DNA of 64,000 nt. It comes from Dongia_B sp035539215. GTDB lineage: Bacteria; Pseudomonadota; Alphaproteobacteria; Dongiales; Dongiaceae. This document shows positions 7,649 through 14,996 of the stretch, piece after piece. The notes below the pieces were generated by a model. That model had not been told where the DNA came from. It saw nothing but the letters and a program-made list of their open reading frames with translations, and made no database searches. The stretch is taken from the NCBI GenBank assembly GCA_035539215.1, contig DATLIX010000080.1, forward strand, positions 1 to 64,000. The letters run 5' to 3'. How positions within the stretch are numbered: position 1 is the stretch's first letter; every line of letters starts with the position of its first letter. A program made the translations under genes and the position numbers.

Positions 7649-10219
7649 ATGAACAAGACCGACAGGCAGCCCGAAGCGGCGAAAATCGATGATCGCACCG
7701 GTTTTGTGCGCATCCGCGGCGCGCGCGAGCACAATCTCAAGAATGTCGATGTCGATATCCCGCGTGACGCGCTGGTGGTCTTTACCGGCGTCTCGGGTTC
7801 GGGCAAGTCCTCGCTCGCCTTCGGGACGCTCTATGCCGAGGCGCAGCGGCGCTATCTGGAATCCGTTTCGCCTTATGCGCGCCGCCTGTTCCATCAGATG
7901 GCGGTCCCGGAAGTCGATGAAATTGAGGGCCTGCCGCCGGCCGTCGCCCTGCAACAGCAGCGCGGCGCCCCCACCACCCGCTCAACCGTCGGCAGCGTGA
8001 CGACGCTGTCGAATCTCCTGCGCATGCTTTATTCCCGCGTCGGCGATTATCCGAAGCACCAGCCGCATCTGGAGGCGGAAGCCTTCTCGCCGAATACGCC
8101 GGCAGGGGCCTGCCCCACCTGTCATGGTCTCGGCCGTATCTATGACGCGACGGAGCGCTCCATGGTACCGGATGACAATCTGACGATCCGCGAACGGGCG
8201 ATCGCCGCCTGGCCGCCCGCCTGGCACGGGCAGAATCTGCGCGATATCTGCGTCACCCTCGGGTTCGACATCGATACGCCGTGGCGCAACCTGCCCAAGA
8301 AGGATCGGGACTGGCTGCTGTTCACCGAGGAGCAGCCGGTGGTCCCCGTCTATGCCGGCTATGAGCCGCATGAAGTACGCCGCGCGCTCAAGCGCAAGGA
8401 CGAGCCGAGCTACCAGGGCACCTTCACGGGCGCCCGGAAATACGTGCTGCAGACTTTTGCCAATACCGAGAGCGCGCTGATGAAACGGCGCGTGTCGAAA
8501 TATCTGGTCAACAGCGCCTGCCCGCTATGCCATGGCAAGCGGCTGCGCCGGGAATCCTTGTCCGTTACCTTCGCCGGGCTCGACATCGCCGCGCTCTCGG
8601 GTCTGCCGCTCTCGCAGCTCGTCAAATTACTGCGCCCCTACGCGGATGGCACGGCGGATGCGCTGGCGCAGATGGCGGTTCGCCATGCGGAGAAGGCGAA
8701 GGTGGCGACACGCATCGCCGAAGATCTCGTCAGCCGCCTGAAGGTCATGCTGGACCTCGGCCTTGGCTATCTGGCGCCGGAACGCAGCACGCCGACTTTG
8801 TCGCCCGGGGAGTTGCAACGGCTGCGCCTCGCAACCCAGGTACGCTCGAATCTGTTCGGCGTGGTCTATGTCCTGGATGAGCCCTCGGCAGGCCTGCACC
8901 CGGCCGATACGGAGGCGCTTCTGGCGGCGCTCGATCAGCTGAAGGCGGCGGGAAATTCGCTCTTTGTCGTCGAGCACGAGTTGGATGTGATCGCCCATGC
9001 CGATTGGATCGTCGATGTCGGCCCGGCCGCGGGCCAGCATGGCGGCGAGATATTGTATAGCGGTCCGCTCGCGGGTCTTGCGTCCGTGCGGAAATCGCAG
9101 ACCGCGCGCCATTTCTTCGCCAGCGGCGTCGAAAAGCGTCCCGTTCTCGATCGCGCGCCGCGCCTGCCGAAAGGCTGGCTCGAGCTGCGCGGCGTCACGC
9201 GCAACAACCTCCAGGGCCTCGATATCGCCTTTCCGCTCGGCGTGCTGACGACGGTGACGGGGATTTCCGGTTCCGGCAAATCGAGCCTCGTCAGCCAGGC
9301 GCTCATCGAACTCGTTTCGGCGCAGCTGGGACAGGACCTGTCCAAGGAAGAGAATCTCGAGAGCGAGGGCCTGGAGCACGGACCCGATACCGCCGTCGAA
9401 GGCCGCATCGCCGGCGGTCTTGCCGGCATAAAACGCCTGGTCCAGGTCGACCAGCGGCCGATCGGCCGAACGCCGCGTTCCAATCTGGCGACCTATACCG
9501 GGCTTTTCGACAATGTGCGGCGTATCTTCGCCAATACCAAGCAGGCACGGGCAAGGCGCTATGATGCCGGCCGCTTCTCCTTCAACGTGGCCAAGGGGCG
9601 GTGCGAGACCTGCAGCGGCGAGGGTTTCGTGATGGTGGAGCTGCTCTTCCTTCCCAGCGTCTATGCACCCTGTCCGACCTGCCACGGCGCGCGTTACAAC
9701 GCCAAGACGCTGGAGATCAAGTATCGCGAGAAAAGCATCGCCGATGTGCTGGCGATGACCGTGGATACCGCTTGCGAGTTCTTTGCCGACGATCCCCATC
9801 TTTTCCGCGCCCTCTCGGTGGTGCGCGAGGTTGGCCTCGGCTACCTTCGCCTCGGCCAGCCGGCGACCGAGTTATCGGGCGGCGAGGCCCAGCGCATCAA
9901 GCTGGCGACAGAGCTGCAGCGGGCCGAGCGGGGCAATACGCTTTATGTCCTCGATGAGCCGACGACAGGTTTGCACCCAAGCGATGTGGAGAAGCTCGTC
10001 CTGCAGCTTGACAGGCTCATCGATGCCGGCAACACCGTGATCCTCGTCGAACACGATATGCGTGTTGTTGCCGGCAGCGACTGGATTGTCGATATCGGCC
10101 CTGGAGCCGGAACGGAAGGCGGCAAGGTGGTGATTTCCGGCACCGTCGCCGAGCTATGCCGCAGCAAGGAAAGTCGTACCGCGCCTTATCTCAAGCGGTT
10201 TCTTGACTTGCACGGATGA
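7649..10219 (+). CDS. UvrA-like ABC excinuclease subunit, class II (UvrA2 type)
   Basis: About 856 residues, shorter than the roughly 940-residue housekeeping UvrA. It has two ABC cassettes: Walker A GVSGSGKSS (47-55) and a second GISGSGKSS, with signature motifs LSPGELQRLRLA and LSGGEAQRIKLA. Zinc-finger Cys pairs are present (CPTCHGLG, CPLCHG, CETCSGEG, CPTCHG). The short length and divergent first signature suggest the UvrA2 branch, which often lacks the UvrB-binding domain and is linked to tolerance of DNA-binding drugs. The start at 7649 is preferred over an earlier in-frame ATG (7622) because homologous sequence begins soon after it. No uvrB or uvrC lies nearby. Confidence 0.88.
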   Translation: MNKTDRQPEAAKIDDRTGFVRIRGAREHNLKNVDVDIPRDALVVFTGVSGSGKSSLAFGTLYAEAQRRYLESVSPYARRLFHQMAVPEVDEIEGLPPAVALQQQRGAPTTRSTVGSVTTLSNLLRMLYSRVGDYPKHQPHLEAEAFSPNTPAGACPTCHGLGRIYDATERSMVPDDNLTIRERAIAAWPPAWHGQNLRDICVTLGFDIDTPWRNLPKKDRDWLLFTEEQPVVPVYAGYEPHEVRRALKRKDEPSYQGTFTGARKYVLQTFANTESALMKRRVSKYLVNSACPLCHGKRLRRESLSVTFAGLDIAALSGLPLSQLVKLLRPYADGTADALAQMAVRHAEKAKVATRIAEDLVSRLKVMLDLGLGYLAPERSTPTLSPGELQRLRLATQVRSNLFGVVYVLDEPSAGLHPADTEALLAALDQLKAAGNSLFVVEHELDVIAHADWIVDVGPAAGQHGGEILYSGPLAGLASVRKSQTARHFFASGVEKRPVLDRAPRLPKGWLELRGVTRNNLQGLDIAFPLGVLTTVTGISGSGKSSLVSQALIELVSAQLGQDLSKEENLESEGLEHGPDTAVEGRIAGGLAGIKRLVQVDQRPIGRTPRSNLATYTGLFDNVRRIFANTKQARARRYDAGRFSFNVAKGRCETCSGEGFVMVELLFLPSVYAPCPTCHGARYNAKTLEIKYREKSIADVLAMTVDTACEFFADDPHLFRALSVVREVGLGYLRLGQPATELSGGEAQRIKLATELQRAERGNTLYVLDEPTTGLHPSDVEKLVLQLDRLIDAGNTVILVEHDMRVVAGSDWIVDIGPGAGTEGGKVVISGTVAELCRSKESRTAPYLKRFLDLHG

Positions 10220-10243
10220 AGCGGCACGTTACGTGCCGTCTTC
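10218..10243 (+). terminator. candidate hairpin terminator after the UvrA-like gene
   Basis: Perfect inverted repeat CGGCACGTTACGTGCCG at 10222-10238, starting 2 bp past the stop codon and flanked by GAAG and TCTTC that can extend the stem. There is only a short, interrupted T-run, so termination is an inference. Confidence 0.45.
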
Positions 10244-10727
10244 TGCGCGCGAAGATGAGACGTCAGGTTGATCTCCCGGATCGATCAGTTGATCGTAGGT
10301 TCGTGACAAATTCCTGTCGCGGCCGCTGTGACATCGTTGATTTCGGAACCATTCCATTACAGCGGTAACCTCTTTCCCCAGCACGGCAACACTGTGGCAA
10401 CACGCAGCCGACAGGATCACCTGATCGGCCTACGGGCGCCTGTTCGAGGCGCATCATGAACGGCCGTCGGGTAAGCCGCCAGACGTGGCTGCTCTTGTTA
10501 GTCTGACCTGACCAGACTTTCTCCGGCCAAGGAGATTGCCGTGAACCTTGCCACCCATTCATCTTCCCGCTCGGTGCGGCGATGCCTCTCGGCCGGTTCG
10601 GTTTGATAGGTCTACAAGACGCAGCGAACAGCCCCTCTCTTTAAGCACGCGCTTCAAGACGAAGCCGGCATACGGCTGGCGCCCTTTCCCATGAAATGCA
10701 GTAGTCCTCGGTTTGAAAGGAAATACG
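10220..10727. other. 508-bp intergenic region upstream of asnB
   Basis: After the hairpin at 10222-10238 I see no supportable gene on either strand. The sequence has several GATC-containing short repeats (around 10267-10293) and is long enough to hold a regulated promoter for the asparagine synthase. No clear operator palindrome was found. Confidence 0.4.
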
Positions 10728-12575
10728 ATGTGCGGAATAGCTGGCTGGGTTAGCTATGATGGCGATCTTCGGACGCAGGAAAGCATTATCAAGACAATGA
10801 CGGAGACAATGGCGCTGCGCGGCCCCGATGCAGGCGGCATGTGGATCGATCGGCATGTCGGATTGGGGCATCGGCGCCTGGCGATCATCGATCTGACCGG
10901 CGGCGTGCAGCCGATGCAGGCCGAAGATGAAGGGCGGACAATCGCCTCTCTCATCTATACCGGCGAGGTCTATAACTTTGTCGAATTGCGGGACGAGCTG
11001 ATTCAGCTCGGCCATAGTTTCAAGACGCGCAGCGACACTGAAGTCGTCCTGCGCGGCTATCTGCAATGGGGCGACGGGGTGGCCGAACATCTCAATGGTA
11101 TGTTCGCCTTCGCCATCTGGGACACTCGCACGGAAGAGCTCTTTCTGATCCGCGATCGCATGGGCGTGAAGCCGCTTTTCTTCTATCCCATGGCGGACGG
11201 CGTGTTGTTCGGCTCGGAGCCGAAGGCGATTCTTGCCCATCCTTCCGTCGAGCCACGTGTCACCAAGGACGGCTTGCGTGAATTGATGGTGCTGGCGAAG
11301 AACCCGGAGGTGACGATCTATGCCGGCATGTATGAAGTGCGGCCGGGACAGGTCGTGCGCATCAACCGCAACGGGATCACCAAGCGGCGCTACTGGAAAC
11401 TCGAAGCGCGCGAGCACGAGGACGACTTGCAGAAAACCGTGAAAACGGTTGCCGAGCTGCTTGACGATATCGTGCGGCGCCAGGTGGTCTCCGACGTGCC
11501 GCTTTGTAGCCTGCTGTCCGGAGGCCTCGATTCCTCGACGGTGACAGCGATGGCGGACCGGGCGATCCTCGCCGGACAAGGTGAGCGGATTCGGTCGTTC
11601 TCGGTCGATTTCGCCGATCATGGCGTGGGTTTCGTCGCCAACGATCTGCACAAATCCTCCGATACGCCGTTCGTTCGTGACTTCGTCTCCCATATCGGCT
11701 GCAACCACACCGAGGTCGTGCTGGACAGCCGGGAACTCGCCGATCCCGATCTCAATCGGGCCGTTCTGAAGGCAAGCGACTTTCCGCTCAGCGCTTCGGG
11801 CGACATGTTCTCCTCGCTCTATCGGCTGTTCCAGGCCGTTCGAACCAATTCCACGGTGGCCTTGTCCGGCGAATCGGCAGATGAAGTTTTCGGCGGCTAT
11901 TCCTGGTTTCATGACCCCAGGGCCGTCGAGGCGGCCACCTTCCCCTGGCTGGTCACCACCGGAGCGACCTTCGACGGCGCCCAGGTGTTAAAGCCCGATC
12001 TGCTGGAAGGCCTGGATCTGGCGACATTCCAGGCCGACAGCTATGCCGAGGCTATTGCCGAGGTGCCGGTCCTGAAGAGCGAGGACCAGTCCGAACGGCG
12101 CATGCGGGAAATCAGCTATCTTCACCTCACCCGCTTCGTCCAGTTCCTGCTGGACCGCAAGGACCGCATGAGCATGGCTGTTGGACTGGAGGTGCGGGTA
12201 CCGTTTTGCGATCATCGGCTGGTCGACTATGTCTTCAATATTCCGTGGCATATGAAGACGTTCGACGGCCGGGAAAAAAGCATCTTGCGCGCCGCGGCCC
12301 GCGATCTGCTGCCGCAATCAATCATCGAACGGCAGAAGAGCCCTTATCCGTCGACTCAGGATCCCGCTTATGAGAAGGCCGTTCGCGACGAGGTGGCCAG
12401 CGTCTTGCGGGACAGGTCTCATCCCGCGACGTCATTTCTCAATAAAAAGGCGGTCGAGGGCATTCTCACGCAACCGCTGGGCAATATCAGCTCGCTCGCC
12501 CAACGCTCCGGCCTCGAACGTGCGCGTTCGCTCAGCGCCTGGGTCAAGGACCACGATGTCGTGCTGGACATGTAG
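10728..12575 (+). CDS. asnB: asparagine synthase (glutamine-hydrolysing)
   Basis: 615 residues. The start at 10728 is fixed by the product beginning Met-Cys-Gly-Ile: Cys2 becomes the N-terminal nucleophile of the class II glutaminase domain once Met is removed. GAAAGG precedes the ATG. The glutaminase domain spans about 1-200 (RGPD at 31-34 and a YTGEVYN motif). The synthetase domain follows, with PP-loop LSGGLDSSTV and the LSGESADEVFGGY segment. It converts aspartate, ATP and glutamine to asparagine in the cytoplasm. It stands alone, ending at a strong terminator. Some relatives amidate other substrates, but no biosynthetic partners are near. Confidence 0.93.
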   Translation: MCGIAGWVSYDGDLRTQESIIKTMTETMALRGPDAGGMWIDRHVGLGHRRLAIIDLTGGVQPMQAEDEGRTIASLIYTGEVYNFVELRDELIQLGHSFKTRSDTEVVLRGYLQWGDGVAEHLNGMFAFAIWDTRTEELFLIRDRMGVKPLFFYPMADGVLFGSEPKAILAHPSVEPRVTKDGLRELMVLAKNPEVTIYAGMYEVRPGQVVRINRNGITKRRYWKLEAREHEDDLQKTVKTVAELLDDIVRRQVVSDVPLCSLLSGGLDSSTVTAMADRAILAGQGERIRSFSVDFADHGVGFVANDLHKSSDTPFVRDFVSHIGCNHTEVVLDSRELADPDLNRAVLKASDFPLSASGDMFSSLYRLFQAVRTNSTVALSGESADEVFGGYSWFHDPRAVEAATFPWLVTTGATFDGAQVLKPDLLEGLDLATFQADSYAEAIAEVPVLKSEDQSERRMREISYLHLTRFVQFLLDRKDRMSMAVGLEVRVPFCDHRLVDYVFNIPWHMKTFDGREKSILRAAARDLLPQSIIERQKSPYPSTQDPAYEKAVRDEVASVLRDRSHPATSFLNKKAVEGILTQPLGNISSLAQRSGLERARSLSAWVKDHDVVLDM

Positions 12576-12675
12576 GCAGCCGCGGCCGGCCGGTGGCCTC
12601 GCTTTAGCCCGGCTTGCCGGCACTACCCCGGAAGTTGCCTGCGCCAGGCAGCGATAAGACGCCGTACTTACCTCA

Positions 12676-12711
12676 CGATGCCGGTGAAGCCAGCCCACCG
12701 GCATCGTTTTT
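12676..12711 (+). terminator. intrinsic terminator of asnB
   Basis: Perfect 11-bp stem (CGATGCCGGTG at 12676-12686, CACCGGCATCG at 12696-12706) with a 9-nt loop, followed by TTTTT. It sits 100 bp after the asnB stop codon. Confidence 0.85.
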
Positions 12712-12804
12712 GCTTTCGTCTCCCGCCGCCAACCAGCGCGGCCCTGCGAGCCCCGCCCAAACCAAAGCCCCCCACGCATGAGGGGCGGTCCCGGCATTTT
12801 GATA

Positions 12805-12821
12805 TTGAGAATTATTCGCAA
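12805..12821. promoter_or_regulatory. Fur-box-like operator upstream of the ECF sigma gene
   Basis: TTGAGAATTATTCGCAA is a near-perfect 8-1-8 palindrome (one mismatched pair) of the kind bound by Fur in proteobacteria. It lies 114 bp before the sigma-factor start. This would place the FecI-type sigma factor under iron repression. Binding is inferred from the match and the context. Confidence 0.6.
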
Positions 12822-12934
12822 TACGGCTAAGTTGTGCGTCACGGCCGATCCCGGCAGGCGGTCTCCAGGAGGAATCTCCAGAGGGTCAGCTGAGGAAGCA
12901 CTCTCGCTGAGTGCCTTCGGGGTAAGGCTGCGGA

Positions 12935-13609
12935 ATGGGGCGACACCTTCAGTTAGACCTATCGGATGTTTCAGTTTTCATGACGGAAAGCCGCAACCGC
13001 CTGTTGACGGCTTTTGCCGAGCATCAGCAGGGACTGATGCGCTTTCTCCTGCGGCGATTGGGGAATCACGCATTGGCACAGGACCTGGTTCAGGAGACCT
13101 GGTTGCGCGTGGCTGCGGCCGCCGTCGCGCCCGATTTGGCATCCGCCGAGATGCTGACCAGGGAAAGGCATGCCCGGAATCCCGATCCGGCGGGCCGAAA
13201 TGCGCCAGGACAGGGTGACAGAGGCGGGCGGGGTGACGGAAGCGGGCGCCGGGGCCAGGGGGCGATCGTAAATCCGCGAAACTATCTGTATCGCATCGCC
13301 GCCAATCTCGCCGTCGATCATCAGCGCCACGAAAATCACGGCGTCGAAGTTTGCGCCGAGCCTGATCGCGTCGCCGCCGTCGCCGATCCGGCGCCGTCGC
13401 CGGAAAGCATTGTCGCGCATCGAGGCGAACTGCGGCAATTGCTGCAGGCAATCGATCGATTGCCGCCGCGCTGCCGTGAGGTCTTCCTGCTGACCAAACT
13501 GCATGGCCTCAGCTATGCGGAGGTTGCCGTGCGCCTGGGCATCTCAAAGAACACGGTGATGGTTCACATGACCAATGCCTTGGCCCAACTGGCCGATTAT
13601 CGTCGATGA
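12935..13609 (+). CDS. ECF RNA polymerase sigma factor, FecI type, with a long insertion
   Basis: 224 residues. Sigma region 2 starts in FAEHQQGLMRFLLRRL and ALAQDLVQETWLRV and resumes in NPRNYLYRIAANLAVDHQRH (113-132). Between them lie about 50 extra residues (61-112), rich in Gly, Arg, Asp and Pro, absent from ordinary FecI proteins. Region 4 follows (PPRCREVFLLTKLHGLSYAEVA, HTH LGISKNTVMVHM). The start at 12935 has a TAAGG site at good spacing; an in-frame ATG at 12980 is an alternative. It is followed by the FecR and TonB-receptor genes, the standard order for cell-surface signalling of iron-chelate uptake. Confidence 0.88.
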   Translation: MGRHLQLDLSDVSVFMTESRNRLLTAFAEHQQGLMRFLLRRLGNHALAQDLVQETWLRVAAAAVAPDLASAEMLTRERHARNPDPAGRNAPGQGDRGGRGDGSGRRGQGAIVNPRNYLYRIAANLAVDHQRHENHGVEVCAEPDRVAAVADPAPSPESIVAHRGELRQLLQAIDRLPPRCREVFLLTKLHGLSYAEVAVRLGISKNTVMVHMTNALAQLADYRR

Positions 13610-13790
13610 TCATGCTTTTCCACGGCTGAAAGAGTTTCGGCTAATGCCTTCTTCGCGCTGAAACGTCCTGAAGAATAGGACATCAACAAACCCGTGGCGT
13701 CGTAAACAGCTGGTCATGTTCGCAAGATGGCGCGGCGATGCGGGGCCGCCAAGAAGACCGTTGCCGCGTGACTGAATGATCGGGGAGCTT

Positions 13791-14819
13791 ATGAGACGAC
13801 CATTGCCCAACCGGGCCTTGGCAGAGGCGCGGCATTGGCACGTGCGCTTGCAGGATGAGCCGGTGCGGCCAGCGGACAGGCAGGCCTTCGCGTATTGGCT
13901 TGCGGCCAGTCCGGACAATCGACGGGCCTGGGAAGCGGTGACGTTGCTGGCGCAGCAGCTGGAGCGCGATATGGCGGCGGCAGCGCCGCTTTTGCGGCGG
14001 CTCTATCCGGTGCGATCATCGAGGTCGGATCCGGCGCCGTCCGGTGATCGCTCCGCTGAGCCGGTGTTCCATCCGGCATCCGCGGCCACGGCCGGTAGTG
14101 CGTCGCGACGGCATTTGCTGCGGGTGGCAGCCGCGGCCGGGACGTTATTGCTCGGCGGCGGCGTATTGCTGCGGCAGGTCGGCCGCTGGGGCGATTATCA
14201 GAGCGGCCGCGGCGAGCGGCGGCAGTTTCGACTGGCGGACGGCTCCCGTGTGGAGATTGGCGCAGAGACTGCCTTTGCTGTCGATTTCACGGCCCGGGAG
14301 CGGCTCATTGATCTCCGGGAGGGCGATGCATTCTTCAATGTGGCGGCTGATGCCGCGCGACCCTTCGTGGTCCAGGCGGGCGATGGGCGGATCGAAGCGC
14401 TGGGTACGCGCTTCAGCTTGCGCGTCCGCGATGAGATCGTCGATCTCGCCGTGCGCGAGCATGCTGTTGCCGTGGAGCTGCCGGGCCAGCCTTTGCGTCG
14501 GGTGCAGGCCGGGCAGGGTCTGCGTTTCGCGAGGGGCATGATTGGCGAAGTCACGCCCGTCGATCTCGCCGCTGTGGAAGCTTGGCGGGACGGCCGCATG
14601 CTGTTCACCGATACCGCGCTCGAAGATGTGGTGCGGGAAATCGACAGATATCGGCGTGGGCACGTCATCATCACCGATCAGGCGCTGGCCGGGTTGCGGG
14701 TAACAGGCTCCTTCCGCACCGATGACACCGATGCGGCCCTGCGCATCATCGCTGAAACCCTGCCAGTCCGCGTCGACGACTTCCTGGGCCTCGTGGTGCT
14801 GATCCGCCCCGCAGCATAA
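13791..14819 (+). CDS. FecR-family anti-sigma / transmembrane sensor
   Basis: About 342 residues. The N-terminal DUF4880 sigma-binding region contains ARHWHVRLQDEPV and FAYWLAASPDNRRAWEAV. One membrane helix (about residues 110-130) follows, then the periplasmic FecR domain (RQFRLADGSRVEIGAETAFA) and a C-terminal STN-like part (GLRVTGSFRTDDTDAALRII) that contacts the receptor. GGGGAG precedes the ATG at 13791; an ATG at 13776 is also in frame. It should relay receptor occupancy across the inner membrane to the sigma factor encoded 181 bp upstream. Confidence 0.9.
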   Translation: MRRPLPNRALAEARHWHVRLQDEPVRPADRQAFAYWLAASPDNRRAWEAVTLLAQQLERDMAAAAPLLRRLYPVRSSRSDPAPSGDRSAEPVFHPASAATAGSASRRHLLRVAAAAGTLLLGGGVLLRQVGRWGDYQSGRGERRQFRLADGSRVEIGAETAFAVDFTARERLIDLREGDAFFNVAADAARPFVVQAGDGRIEALGTRFSLRVRDEIVDLAVREHAVAVELPGQPLRRVQAGQGLRFARGMIGEVTPVDLAAVEAWRDGRMLFTDTALEDVVREIDRYRRGHVIITDQALAGLRVTGSFRTDDTDAALRIIAETLPVRVDDFLGLVVLIRPAA

Positions 14820-14924
14820 GACTACCTCCTCAGTCTATCGCCCCTCCTGCCGGCCTCGCCGCCTTCGGCGCAAAAGTTCGGCCAGGACTAATGGTTCCAC
14901 CCGCTTCGGTCGTCTTTAATGATA

Positions 14925-14941
14925 TTGCGTCTCATTCTCAT
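14925..14941. promoter_or_regulatory. second Fur-box-like site, upstream of the TonB receptor
   Basis: TTGCGTCTCATTCTCAT shares the TTG-N5-ATTC layout of the site at 12805-12821 and matches typical Fur boxes except in the centre of the left half. It lies 72 bp before the earliest plausible receptor start. Iron-responsive control of the receptor is inferred. Confidence 0.45.
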
Positions 14942-14996
14942 TATTTGGGAGGAGAAGCGTCGGAGAACAACGCCGGTATGAATCCAAGGGGGCAGT

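Larger units (their letters stand above)
12576..12934. other. 359-bp intergenic region (asnB terminator and sigma-factor promoter region)
   Basis: Contains the asnB terminator on the left and a Fur-box-like palindrome at 12805-12821 on the right. No gene is visible. Confidence 0.6.
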
